This document shows, piece by piece, positions 1 through 11,420 of a DNA stretch of 64,000 nt (within the stretch, counting starts at the first letter, position 1; every line of letters starts with the position of its first letter). Under the pieces are notes generated by a model. That model ran no database searches. It was not told the DNA's origin and saw only the letters and a list, made by a program, of their open reading frames with translations. A program made the translations under genes and the position numbers. Source of the DNA: Puffinus mauretanicus (Eukaryota > Chordata > Aves > Procellariiformes > Procellariidae); the NCBI GenBank assembly GCA_023333565.1, contig JAJKFH010003229.1, positions 434,001-498,000 on the forward strand, given 5' to 3'.

Positions 1-957
1 ATCGCTACCACAACAGTGCACCGGCGGCAATACCGCACCAACCGAGACTCTCTGATCCCCATCCATGAGCTGATTCATCGACTGGAGAGCCAAGGAGTGA
101 TCAGCAAGACTCGCTCACCCTTTAACAGTCCCATATGGCCAGTGCGAAAGTCTAATGGGGAGTGGAGACTAACAGTAGACTACCGTGGCCTGAACGAAGT
201 CACGCCGCCACTGAGTGCTGCCGTGCCGGACATGCTAGAACTTCAATACGAACTGGAGTCAAAGGCAGCCAAGTGGTACGCCACAATTGACATTGCTAAT
301 GCCTTCTTCTCCATCCCTTTGGTGGCAGAGTGCAGGCCACAGTTTGCTTTCACTTGGAGGGGTGTCCAGTACACCTGGAACCGACTGCCCCAGGGGTGGA
401 AACACAGCCCTACCATTTGCCATGGACTGATCCACACGCACTGGAACAGGGTGAGGCTCCAGAACACCTGCAATACATTGATGACATCATCGTGTGGGGC
501 AACACAGCAGAGGAAGTTTTTGAGAAAGGGAAGAAAATAATTCAAATCCTTCTGAAATCTGGTTTTGCCATAAAACAAAGTAAGGTCAAGGGACCTGCAC
601 AGGAGATCCAGTTTTTAGGAATAAAATGGCAAGATGGACGTCGTCAGATCCCAACGGATGTGATCAACAAAATAACAGCCATGTCCCCACCAACTAGCAA
701 AAAGGAAACACAAGCTTTCTTAGGCGTTGTGGGTTTTTGGAGAATGCATATTCCAAATTACAGTCAGATCGTAAGCCCTCTCTATCACGTGACCAGGAAG
801 AAGAACGACTTCAAATGGGGCCCTGAGCAACAACAAGCCTTTGAACAAATTAAACAGGAGATAGTTCATGCAGTAGCCCTTGGGCCAGTCCGGGCAGGAC
901 AAGATGTAAGGAATGTGCTCTACACCGCAGCCGGGGAGAATGGCCCTACCTGGAGCC
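1..957 (+). pseudogene. pol: ERVL-like pol fragment (end of protease, RT, start of connection/RNase H)
   Basis: This is the reverse transcriptase part of an endogenous retroviral pol, entering from the left edge of the window. It aligns with 41054-42011 of the long provirus at about 94% identity by eye. Visible RT landmarks are the FFSIPL box, the LPQGW box and the YIDD catalytic motif, followed by the thumb/connection region with VTRKKNDFKWGPEQ, a pattern close to ERVL (class III) Pol. The reading frame changes near 435, where this copy has one base fewer than the copy at 41489, so the front half reads in frame 1 and the back half in frame 3. At 957 the pol sequence stops abruptly and is joined to an LTR tail. 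The copy is a dead remnant; class III assignment rests on motif resemblance only. Confidence 0.85.
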
Positions 958-973
958 AGGTTAAACCACGACA
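958..973 (+). mobile_element. terminal 16 bp of an ERVL-like LTR fused to pol
   Basis: The bases after the pol break end in GGTTAAACCACGACA, the same terminal sequence that closes the other LTRs of this family (for example the reverse complement of 37558-37573). Everything between the RT/RNase H region and this LTR tail is missing, which implies one large internal deletion after integration. Host sequence appears to resume at 974. No target duplication can be tested because the 5' end lies outside the window. Confidence 0.6.
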
Positions 974-1102
974 CATGTGTACAAGAAGGGAGGACTGATA
1001 AAACACCTTCACTTCCCTAGTATAAATGGGGAAGAGATAACATTTAGCATTACTCCTTTGGAAGGAAAAAGACAAACGAAGCATAACGTTTTACTAAAGT
1101 GA
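974..1102 (+). other. short open stretch of unknown origin beside the provirus
   Basis: Between the LTR tail and the CR1 lies a run of 42 sense codons ending in TGA (1100-1102), with no ATG at its start. The translation is mixed and hydrophilic in character (it contains GGLIKHLHFPSINGEEI and ends HNVLLK) and does not look like the simple-sequence ORFs elsewhere. I do not recognise it. An open run of this length arises by chance fairly often, so it may be ordinary noncoding DNA. Confidence 0.2.
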
Positions 1103-2104
1103 ATACCATGACAGGGCTGGAGGACAGACTAATGCTGCAACATGATGCTTGGTGGGTGAAGAACTGGTTGAATGACAGAACTCAAAGAGTTGTAGTGAAT
1201 AGGGCTACATCTGGCTGGCGAGCAGTCACCAGGGGTGTTCCTCAGGGTTCAATTCTAGGGCCAGTTCTATTCAATATATTTATCAACGATCTGGATGCAG
1301 GATTTAAATGCACCATTAGCAAGTTTGCTGATGATACCAAACTGAGAGGTGCTGTTGACTCTCTTGATGGACAAGATGCCTTGCAGAGGGATCTAGATAG
1401 ATTGGAGCATTGGGCAATCATCAATGGCATGAAGTTTAACACGAACAAATGCCAGATTCTGCACCTAGGACAGAGTAATGCCAGACACAAGTACAAACTG
1501 GGAGAGGAGTGGCTGGAGAACAGCCCTGCAGAAAGGGATCTGGGGGTGTTGGCTGACAGCAGGCTCAATAGGAGTCAGCAGCGTGCCCTGGCAGCCAAGA
1601 GGTCAAACCGCATCCTGGAGTGCATCAAACACGTATAACCAGTCAGTCAAAGAAGGGATTATCCCGCTGTATTCAGCGTTGGTGTGGCCTCACTTGGAGT
1701 ATGTGTGCAGTTCTGGGCCTCACCATTTAAGAAGGATGTGAAAGTCCTTGAATGCATCCAGAGGACAGCAAAAAAGCTGGTGAAAGGGCTGGAAGGCATG
1801 TCCTATAAGGAGCGGCTAAGGACTTTGGGTTTGTCTAGTTTAGAGAAAAGGATGCTAAGGGGCGACGCCATTACTCTCTACAACTTCCTGAGGAGGGGAA
1901 GCGAAGAGGGAGGTGCTGATCTCTTCTCCCTGGGATCCAGTGACAGGATGCGTGGGAATGGTTCAAAGCTGTGCCAGGGGAGGTTCAGACTGGACATTAG
2001 AAAGCATTTCTTTATCAAGAGGGTGGTCAAACACTGGAACAGTGTTCCTGGAAAGGTGGTCGATACCTGAAGCCTGTCAGTGTTTAAGAGGAAGTGATCA
2101 TGAC
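1103..2104 (+). mobile_element. CR1 LINE, 5'-truncated copy A (RT C-terminal half)
   Basis: The stretch encodes the C-terminal half of a CR1-type non-LTR reverse transcriptase. Seen directly are the VPQGSILGPVLFNIFINDL block, the FADD catalytic box (around 1327-1335) and a downstream block rich in RDLDRLEHWAIINGMKFN. The frame is open from 1099 to 1638, then shifts and continues in other frames to about 2070, so the copy is inactive. The fragment lacks its own 3' tail: it stops in the segment reading CTGTCAGTGTTTAAGAGG and is followed directly by a second CR1. Confidence 0.9.
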
Positions 2105-2627
2105 TCAGCACTGGTGAGGCCACAGCTCAAATACTGTGTTCAGTTTTGGGCCCCTCACTACAGGAAGGACATTGAGGTGCTGGAGTGTGTCCAGAGAAGG
2201 GCAACGAAGCTGGTGAAGGGCCTGGAGCACAAGTCTTATGAGGAGCGGCTGAGGGAACTGACGTTATTTAGCCTGGAGAAAAGGAGTCTCTCTACAATTG
2301 CCTGAAAGGAGGTTGTAATAAGGTGGTGTCGGTCTCTTCTCCCAAGTAGCAAGTGATAGGACAAGAGCAAACGGCCTCAAGCTGCACCAGGGGAGGTTTA
2401 GATTGGATATTAGGAAGAATAGCCCGAAAGGGCTGTCAAGCATTGGAACAGGCTGCCCAGTGAAGTGGTTGAGTCACCATCCCTGGAGGTATTTAAAAGA
2501 CTTGTAGATGTGGTGCTTAGGGACATGGTTTATTGGCGAACTTAGCAGTGTTAGGTTAACGGTTGGACTCGATGATCTTAAAGGTCTTTTCCAACCTAAA
2601 TGATTCTATGATTCTGTGACTCTATGA
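2105..2627 (+). mobile_element. CR1 LINE, 5'-truncated copy B with intact 3' tail
   Basis: A second CR1 fragment begins again in the late RT/3' region (CACTGGTGAGGCCACAGCTCA) after copy A has already passed this part, so two copies lie head to tail. It ends with the GGTTGGACTCGATGATCTTAAAGGTC segment split across 2560-2590 and the ATTCTATG-type octamer tail typical of CR1. Copy A does not resume after it, so B is not a clean nested insertion; either A was truncated by B's arrival or A lost its end. Confidence 0.85.
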
Positions 2628-5600
2628 ATAAGAAATGGAATGAAAGTTCACATATAAAATTTTAATCAGGTAGGACATTAGCAGTAAATGGTTATTTCTC
2701 CTTTTAATTTAAAAATATTATTTTTCAGTGTTTTTATTCCAGATGAATGAAAGATTGGTAATTCTGAAAATACCCTGACTATATTTTTTAGTTCTTTCTA
2801 GTGCTAAAAGAATGAAGGATTAATGACCTGATTACTCTTTAATCCCCAGTATCTCTGTCAAGAAAGTTATTTGATACTGCTAAATGTAACAGGTATACAC
2901 TAACATACCAGGGATTTAGCATAAGAGTTAAAAAGCAGAAGATAAGAAGAGTATTTCTTAATAATACCATATTTTCAGAGGATGAACTGCTGAATTCTGT
3001 GGCAGGTTGGTATCATATAGTGCACATTACAGAATCCTGACACAAAAGGCACAAGTCAGGGAAATAATCTGACTAAAGCATAGATGTGGGATCACTGGTA
3101 GCTAATGGAAAATCAATCCTTTTGTCCTTTCTATTGCAACAAAACCAACAACATATAAAATGAAACTGAATACACCTGAAGCTGTACATCCTAAATATAA
3201 AAAGCAGGTCACAACATAAACCAGAGAATTGAAAATATGATCCTCACCAGCTTAACCTTTTCCTACTAACAGTAAAAGATTAAAGGAATGAATGAAAGAG
3301 ATTCCTCCATCTAATATCCATTGACAGAAACAAGAACAAAACACTGCTCAGCTGTGAAGTATGATTTGTAGTGAACACAAAAAGAAGTGAAAAAAGATAT
3401 ATGAAAGGCTTGGCTACAGATATTAGCAGTATTACAGATTATATTGCAGTAAACTAGGTTAGCGTTGCTTTGGCCATGACAGTCTAGCACCACAGGAAAG
3501 ACAAGGCTTATCAGCAGATGTAATAGCTTTTATTAGACGAGATGGTATAACTGAAAAAAGAAGCAGACAGGCCTGAGAAGTTCTGTGCTATTTATGATCA
3601 TACCAGTTGGAGTCTAATGAAAAAAACTGTCTCTCTCTACAGTCTTGTCTTAGGAAACTATTAGTCCAGCAACTACAGACACATGGAAATGGTTTCTGAA
3701 ACCTATCTCCTCCCATATGATCTTAGAGCTTGAGCTTATTTAAAAAATATTGCTGGTGGTTATTCAATTACCATACCCCTGTATAGATCTGAAACATGAT
3801 ATCTAGTTTTTTAGAAAGGGAATTCCAGTATCTTTTGACACAGGTTCTAAAAGTACAAAGAAAGGTATATAAACAATACATCTTTGATGAAAGCATACAT
3901 AGGGCAGGTTTTATCTGAATGTACAGGTAGAAGTTCTCTCTGCCTTTGCAAAGGTCTTTAAACTCAAATGGAGAACACATTTTTGCCGCTGATCTGCTTT
4001 AACTGTTTTATCATACTTATATTCAGAAGCAGGCATATTTAATACCAGAGGTATTTGCTGCCACAGAAGCATAGAGGTTCTTGAAGCTGCTCTGAAGCAG
4101 AAGCTGTAGAAAATATTTGTAGATAAAGCAGATAAATGAAGTCTCAAGAAAGAATCTCAAGTTATGCAAATCAGTAGTGAAATTGCTTTTTTAAACTAAA
4201 TGCATGCTCGGGAACCATGCAAAAGTGATGATATACTGTTTTACAGGTTGAAAAATTTTTTAAATAAAAAGCATACATAATCTTAATAATAGCCAACTAT
4301 GGGCCATAAATAGTATTTATGTAATATTAACTGAAGGAGAACTAGGTCACTGAATTAAAAATTATCAAGCAAGCACAGAAATGGTTGCCTTGAAACAAAC
4401 ATCATGTAAAATAGCAGGCTGTCAGGAGACAAATCTGTGATAACATTTAGGGATATGGCAATAAAATGATAGCATAGTCAAAGCTCACATATAATTGCCA
4501 GATTGAGTTATTCAATTATTGATGCAACAACGGTTATTGTCAGTTTATTTTTCCCTCAGCTGTCACTCTCTTAACAGAAGTAAGGATGAGGGAGATTGAC
4601 CTCTACCATCTTTTTGACTCTTCATGTGGTAGGAAAACATTAGCAAAGAATAATTACAATGTTTTGCACAAATCATTCAATTAAGGAATCAAATATTTCT
4701 GTTTGTTCTCCATAGAAAAACATATATACAGGAGAAGAAGATTGCTGAGGAATTACTTACAGCACCTTTCCTTACTGAGGCAGAAAATAATGTTATAACT
4801 GTAAACTTTTTACTATATTTTATTATTTTCTGAGATCAAATCGTTGGTTAAGTATTTCCAGTTTATATATTAATTTTGGTATCTGTGCCATAGAATATAT
4901 ATTTAACATCAGTCACATATATACTTCTGTAAACTTCAATTTGAAGTGCCAACTTCATGTTAAGTGTGCATAAAAAAAATTACTTGATCAGAAATCTAGT
5001 GTTTATTGCTTTCCTCATTTTTAGCACCGTGGTGTCTGTATTTCAGATATTCAATGGAAATAAAGGCAGGGGAATGTTCCCATTTATTTAGAATAGGTAT
5101 CTACCTCATTCTCTATAACTTCTTATTTTAATCAATATTTAAAACTTATAATCTTCACATGTTGTTCAAATAATGTTAATTATCTAATTCTGTCCCATTC
5201 AGGCAAGCTTATCTTCGCATGATTAAGACATGGAAGTCAGGCTCATTGTATCCATTGTACCCATTGTACCAAAATACACTCATGACTTGGACATTGTCTC
5301 ATAAAGCTTTTGAAATGAATTGAAGATTTAAAAAATGAAACACTGATTCCAATGACTTATGTTCAGAATAGTACTGATCAATGACCCAATCAGGGTAGAA
5401 AGAATTCAGCAGAAAGGACCCAGTGCCTATGATATTCATTGCCTTGCTGGATCAATATCTGAACCGTCCGTTAAAGTCCAGTACTGGTAGGTAGAAATTG
5501 CAAGTTATTATAATCTGAAGGCTATCTGATGAATGATATGGAGCTGACAGAAAATCTCAGTGCCCAGTAGCTGTGTTACAAGTATCTATATAACAAAAGT

Positions 5601-8600
5601 CATCATCACAATTGGCATTTCTACGGCTATTCCAAGACAGACATTAGCTAAGAAAGAATGAAATATACTGATGCTGGAGGCTTTTAGCTGCAGCAGATAG
5701 ATAGTTTTTCCTTTAAAATTCCCATGTCACTGTGTTTAACATGGCTTCATCCCTGATCAATCTAGTATAAAATGATTGATGCTACATTAGCTACTAAAAT
5801 GTCTAAATCTACTTGTTCTTAATGCTTTATTCTCATAGGGTGATCCTTATGTGAACAAAAAGAAAAATCGATCAGATAGCATGGAAAATCACTAGTCATT
5901 TCTATCCATGATGTAACTTCCTAGAGAGACAAAAACCCAATAATTTTCAGTCATTTCTGAGCATGAAATTCGCTCACACAAGCTATATAACGTTCCTTCC
6001 TTATGAAGGATCTTCAAAGCACATATGGAACCGACACTAACACAAATTATTGACTATCAGATTATAGAATGTGCATCTGTTTTGTCACTTAAAAATATTT
6101 ATGCCATGTGATATTATTACATAGTGAATCATTGCCTGATTTCCACAAAGTTAAAATATTGTAGTACAAAACCATTCACACTTTTCCCTACAAATCCAGG
6201 GAAAGGTTAACAGTGGTGGCAGCCAATATGATCAACACCATATGAATATTAGTTACCTAGATTGAAGACTGTATGAATTTCAGCCATTTGATGCTTAATA
6301 TGTTAAAAATTTATGAGAATGTATATATAATTGTATTAAATAGTCCATATTCCAGTCTATCAGAAACTATTTCATCCATGACCTGTGGTAGTTTATACTG
6401 GCTTCTGATGCTCAGGTTTTCTGAAAACTGTAAATACCAACAGCAGTTACGGAAAGATGGGTTGTACATTAGCTGATGGAATAGGTTTCAAGTCACCATA
6501 GGAAACCAAGATGCTTTTAGACTGAGATACAAAGATTATAGCTGTGTACAGTAAAAAAAAAAAAAAAAAAAAGGTGGTAAGAGTATTTCAAACACTGTAT
6601 ATGTTGTGCATTTCATACAAATCTGACAGAAATCCCATTAGATGATATATAGCCAGTTGAAATATGGTTAGGAAATACCAAATAAAATGAAACTGTTGGA
6701 TCTGTCAAATCTTCAAGACTTCGTCAGACACAGTGGATTTTCATTCAGAATCTTTGTGGCACAACGTTCACATTACTGAGGAGTGGTACGGAGAACAGTT
6801 TTGTATTATCTTTTCTCTTCAGAGTTTCAAACCTAAAACAGACTTGAGAAAAAAGCATACAATTAAAGGATGAGTACAAGAGACCTACAAGAATAGATCA
6901 AGACTCTGCTATTTTTAGTATTTAAGAAAGGAGGAGAAATTGCTTTCAGAAAAAAACTTCAACAAAATTTGGATAACAAGATATTTGTAGGTTTTAACAG
7001 TTAAATAGTTAATAGTTGGCCATGTGATACAGTTTGGATAAGGGATTTTGCTAAAAAATGTACAGATGCCTGGAACACACATTCATCTTTTGGTTTTATG
7101 AGATTAGGTGGATGGGAGGGTGCAACACAGCCCAGGTAATACCAAAATACACAACTAAGCTAAGAATATAAAATGAGGTAACACAGAGGAAAAGATTCTG
7201 AATTCTAGAAGACTGAAGATATATGGACATCTAATATATTGCCAGGCACTAGAAGTGTCTGATTGGTGATTCAACAGCCTATATGTCTATTGCATGCTTT
7301 TGGAGAGGTGTTCCTTAATATTTTATATTTCGAAAGCTAACACGATTCACCTGTGATCTTATTAAACCACACAGTTCTAGCATAACTTCTGCCCCTAAAA
7401 AGTAAATCACACAGGAAAGCCTCTCTTTTGTCATTGTAAATCTCAGCCATCATGAGCATCTCAGTCCATTGGTAATACCATTACCATTGGTAATCTAAGT
7501 CTTGCCTAATTTGCCAGTTCAAATTTTTCTTTGATAAAGTTATGAATAGAAATTAAATTGAACATTTTCACATTAAAGCTCTAAACTGAAAATACTGGAA
7601 AGTAGTATAGACGACCTTGTAAATGTCAGCTTAGTAAATTTTGCAATGTTCATTTCTATTTTAGCAATGAGTTATGTTTTCTGATTATACTGGTAAGCCT
7701 GTCTCTATACTTTGCCAAAGTGTTCTGAAACATGCTATGGCAAGTGTTGTTTCATAAAAAAACAAACAAAACCAAAAAACCCAAACCAAAACAAACATGT
7801 TGTATATAATTCTGAAGAATCAGTCTTAGCAGAGATTATAAACCATCTTGGCACAAAAGATGATTATTAAGCCACTACTAAAGATTTTATTATTTCTAGA
7901 AAATCTCAAGCAGCATTTTTTTCCTGAAGGGACAGAATGTTCTTGGTTATTTTCTCCATTTTCCTCTCCCATTTAAAGTTGCCTTCTGATCACAAAGAAG
8001 CCAATAGCAAAAATCCTGATTGCAAACTGTTTAGTACTACTGTTTAATCTACCCATAAGCAGAAAAAATATTAAAAGATATAAGCAGAAAAATTATTGAA
8101 AAAGCAAGAATAAAAAATTCTAAGCATGTAAGGTAACTTTTAGTCTAACTGGTAGAACAGTAATAAGCATAAGAGTCTCATCTGTGTACCACTTAAAACT
8201 GTAAGTTGATTGAGACCGAATTAAATATGTACAAAAATCTTAAACAGCACAGTTTAAAATCAGTAAGAAATCTGATACAGAACAGATGATAGAAATGTGA
8301 AACATAATAAGAACAAATACAGAGTAAACATCAAGAAGCACTTCTAAACGCAGCTGGCTAACATTCTTTTGGATAGCCTAAAGAGAAAGTTTGTTGAGAG
8401 AAATGCAGCAATGCAATTAAGTAGGAATTAGAAGGAAATGATGTACCAAAATGGATAAAAGTCAGTAGACTAAACAGCACTCATGCCCAATCATTTTTCC
8501 ACCATTATGAACTGGAAATACAATACATAAAAACTCACCTTCACAAAATTGAAGAATTCTGGATTTCTTTTGCCTATTATGTCACTACAAGAAATTGATT

Positions 8601-9043
8601 CTGCTGATTAACTTTTAAATTAACTTTAAAAGATGCAAATACTAAGTTTGAAAGCAAAAGTGTGTGCTGCAACAACAAATGCAATTACAGTATATATAAA
8701 TAGGAGTGCAAGAAAAGGGAGAATGCTCATGAAGTTCCAGGTAGTGCAACATATAAAGCACTACGTATGCTAGCATACATATATATGCATGCACTGAATT
8801 TTTAGACACTCGGTTTACTTAAAATTCCTTTTTCCCTAAAACAGAGTCTGTTAGGGAGAATAAATTATGAAATTCCCTCCAGAGCATATGGTGTCTTGGT
8901 ATTGTTGTTATCAGTCACGGAATGGGACCACTGAAACCAAATCAAAGTTTCATTTTCCAACTATTGTCAATGAATTTGTATGTATGTTATAATAATCTCA
9001 GATTTCATTGTGCAATGATTGTAGAAAAATGTTAGTCTTATCC
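2628..9043. other. AT-rich noncoding DNA, no gene recognised
   Basis: About 6.4 kb without coding evidence on either strand; open frames are all under 80 codons and have no recognisable domain. It contains an uninterrupted A tract at 6553-6572, an A-rich stretch with CAAA-like units near 7757-7797, and a perfect 14-bp palindrome GTATGCTAGCATAC at 8765-8778. Nothing else stands out. Confidence 0.6.
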
Positions 9044-9183
9044 TGTCGAGGTTCAAACCCAGCTGGCAACTAAGCACCACACAGGTGCCTGCTCACTACC
9101 CACTCCCCGCAGTGGGATGGGGGAGAGAATTGGAAGAGTAAAAGTGAGAACACTTATGGGTTGAGATAAGAACAGTTTAATAA

Positions 9184-9385
9184 TTGAAATATATTATTAC
9201 TGTTACTATTTATTACTATTACTATTTCTATTTCTATTTCTATTACTATTACTATTACTATTTATTACTATTACTATTACTATTACTATTTATTACTATT
9301 ACTATTACTATTACTATTACTATTACTATTACTATTACTATTACTATTACTATTACTATTACTATTATTATTATTATTATTTGAA
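9184..9385. repeat. (ATTACT)n hexanucleotide microsatellite inside an LTR
   Basis: Long runs of ATT/ACT alternation, with interruptions of TATT and TTCTAT and a closing (ATT)n tract. In the sister LTR (37690-37750) the same place holds only a short AT- and AAC-rich stretch, so the array expanded after or during insertion. The open frames over it, encoding poly-IT, poly-IV and poly-Y, are artefacts. Confidence 0.95.
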
Positions 9386-9520
9386 AAGGAAAATAACAAA
9401 AAGAAAGAGAGATAAAACTCAGGAAAAACAAGTGATGCAAGCACTCACCACCCACTGACCGATGCCCAGCCAGTCCCCGAGCAGTGATCGCTGCCCTCCG
9501 GCCAGCTTATATACTGAGCA

Positions 9521-9528
9521 TGACGTCA
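9521..9528 (-). promoter_or_regulatory. CRE palindrome upstream of the LTR TATA box
   Basis: TGACGTCA, a perfect ATF/CREB-type site, lies about 10 bp upstream of the TATATAAG box in LTR orientation. The same octamer occurs at 11157-11164, 29082-29089 and 31075-31082. The copies at 37859-37866 and 44317-44324 carry the one-base variant that reads TGACATCA in LTR orientation. Confidence 0.6.
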
Positions 9529-9776
9529 TATGGTATGAAATATCCCTTTGGCCAGTTTGGGTCAGCTATCCTAGCTATATGCCCTCCCAACGTCTTGTGC
9601 ACCTCCTCATTGTCAGAGTATGGGAAGCTGAAAAATCCTTGACTTATTATAAACACTGCTTAGCAACAACTAAAACATCAGTGTGTTATCATATTATTTT
9701 CATACTAAATCCAAAACACAGCACTATACCAGCTACTAGGAAGAAAATTAACTTTATCCCAGCCGAATCCAGGACA

Positions 9777-10177
9777 TCCCCACTTCAAGACTATGTGCTT
9801 TAAAGTATGAATTTTGAATAGAGTGGTATTTCTTTCTTAATTCTAGTTGCTAAGGATTATTTCTGTTGTACTAGCTTCTGCAACAGAACTCACATTAAAT
9901 TTTAAACAAAGTTTAAGTTTGAATGACAAGGATATTTGAATTTGCATTGGCTTTAATGTTACCATCACATGTGGTTGGCAATTTTCACTGGAAAAATATA
10001 AAATCATAAATAGAAAAATTATGTCCAGTAGAATTGTCTCCAGCAAAATTAATTGAAAAGTTTCCATTAGCAACAGGTAATGGTAGTAATGTGTAATTAG
10101 ACAGTTTGACCTTATTTAGATATCATCTTACAAAGCATGTAACATCATAGTTTCTTCCAATTCAATGAAAGTTCCAA
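9777..10177. other. AT-rich spacer between two ERVL-family insertions
   Basis: About 400 bp with no similarity seen to the retroviral internal regions and no gene, so the solo LTR at 9044-9776 and the truncated provirus to the right look like separate insertions rather than two ends of one element. Confidence 0.5.
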
Positions 10178-10249
10178 TATGGCCTTACCCATGGCTGCAA
10201 TCCCTCCAAGGGTGTACCTGCTCTGTCATCCACAGCCACACACTTTGAG

Positions 10250-10500
10250 GTGCTCCAGCATGACCTCATGCACAGCCACAGATGCTTCCAGGTGTACCTG
10301 CTGCAGTGTGGACTTACCCACAGCCACAGATGCTTCAAGGTATACCTTCCCCATTGTGGACTTATCCTTGGGCCACAATCCCTTCAGAGGTATACCTGCT
10401 GTGGCACAGACACAACCATGGCCACAGACGCTTCAGCGTGTCCTGCTCCCGTGTGGACTCATCCACAGGTCACAGTCCCTTCCACTTGAGTTCACACTGG
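10250..10500 (-). repeat. ~48-bp minisatellite in the retroviral leader
   Basis: Units centred on ACAGATGCTTC.AGGTGTACC begin near 10281, 10329, 10377 and 10427, giving a spacing of 48 bp with one slightly longer unit. The period is a multiple of three. The same array, with more units, is in the provirus at 28755-31322. Confidence 0.85.
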
Positions 10501-10799
10501 AGTTCCAGCCTGTTCAGTACAGCAGCACAGAAGCAGCAGCGATGTCCAGGCGCATGGCCATTGCTGTTATCAAAATGTTCCCAGGCACGGCACAGTAAGA
10601 TGATCAGCAGTACAGCAGCACAGCAAGCAGTGAAAGCAAAAAGCAGCCACTAACGAGCACAAGACTCTAATATACAGTAAGGCAAGCAAACCCTGTGGCA
10701 AGCACAGGAGACTGCCAATTAATAGCTAAACAGCAATAACAGCTATAAATTCCATCTAGCACATTCCAATCAAATCTATCGTTATCTCGAACCCTTTGA

Positions 10800-10817
10800 G
10801 CCCCACGTTGGGCACCA
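10800..10817 (-). promoter_or_regulatory. primer binding site, tRNA-Lys1,2-like
   Basis: On the minus strand the 18 bases read TGGTGCCCAACGTGGGGC, matching the tRNA-Lys1,2 type PBS at 17 of 18 positions (TGGT instead of TGGC). It begins 8 nt after the LTR end. Confidence 0.75.
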
Positions 10818-10825
10818 AAAAGGAC

Positions 10826-11420
10826 TGTTGTGGTTTAACCCCAGCCAACAACTAAGCACCACGCAGCCACTCAGCCACTCGCTCGCTCCCCCTCGGTGGG
10901 ATGGGGAGAGAATCAGAAGAGTAAATGTGAGAAAACTCATGGGTTGAGATAAAGACAGTTTAATAGGGAAAACAAAAGCCGCACATGCAAGCAAAGCCAA
11001 ACAAGGAATTCATTCACTACTTCCCATCGGCAGGCAGGTGTTTAGCCATCTCCAGGAAACAAGGGCTCCACTTAGTGGTTACTTAGAAAGACAAACGCCA
11101 TGACTCTGAACGTCCCCCCATTCCTTCTTCTTCCCCCAGCTTTATATGCTGAGCATGACGTCATATGGTATGGAATATCCCTTTGGTCAGTTGGGGTCAG
11201 CTGCCCCAGCTGTGTCCCCTCCCAACGTCTTGTGCACCCTCAGCCTGCTCGCTGGTGGGGTGGAGTGAGAAGTAGAAAAGGCCTTGACTCTGTGTCAGCA
11301 CTGCTCAGCAATAACGAAAACATCCCTGTGTTATCAACATTGTTTTCAGCTCAAATCCAAAACATAGCCCCATACTAACTACTATGAAGAAAATTAACTT
11401 TATCGCAGCCAAAACCAGCA
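10826..11420 (-). mobile_element. 5' LTR of the truncated short provirus (A subtype)
   Basis: It belongs to the LTR subtype shared with 28755-29328 and 30750-31322, marked by the segments TTTAATAGGGAAAACAAAAG and CCATCGGCAGGCAGGTGTTT on the plus strand. A CRE octamer (11157-11164) and a TATATAAAG-like TATA box are present in promoter orientation. It is 595 bp long by these boundaries. Confidence 0.85.

Larger units (their letters stand above)
9044..9776 (-). mobile_element. solo LTR of the ERVL-like family, with internal microsatellite
   Basis: Read on the minus strand it starts TGTCCTGGATTC and ends GGTTTGAACCTCGACA, matching the termini of the other LTRs here. A perfect CRE palindrome TGACGTCA (9521-9528) sits just upstream of a TATATAAG box, as in the related copies. 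The flanks TATCC (left) and TCCCC (right) could be a decayed 5-bp target duplication, but only four of five bases match. The copy is longer than its relatives (733 bp against 505-595) because a hexanucleotide array of about 200 bp occupies the region corresponding to R/U5. Confidence 0.85.
10178..11420 (-). mobile_element. truncated short ERVL-family provirus (5' LTR, PBS, repeat leader)
   Basis: In minus orientation this is a 5' LTR (10826-11420), an 8-nt spacer, a PBS (10800-10817) and a leader that runs to about 10178. It follows the complete short provirus at 28755-31322 base for base in layout; similarity is lost at the point equivalent to about 30029. The 3' half and 3' LTR are absent. 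The leader includes the same array of ~48-bp units seen in the complete copy. No gag or pol sequence is present. The far LTR end reads CCAGCA instead of CCAGGACA, so that terminus is slightly decayed. Confidence 0.85.

Noticed and set aside
8765..8778. 14-bp palindrome as a regulatory operator
   Set aside because: A single short palindrome in AT-rich vertebrate DNA without context; probably chance.
9184..9455. Open frames encoding poly-Ile-Thr, poly-Ile-Val and poly-Tyr
   Set aside because: They are translations of a hexanucleotide microsatellite within an LTR.
9044..11420. 9044-9776 and 10826-11420 as the two LTRs of one provirus
   Set aside because: The DNA between 9777 and 10177 is not retroviral, the two LTRs belong to different subtypes, and no shared target duplication was found.
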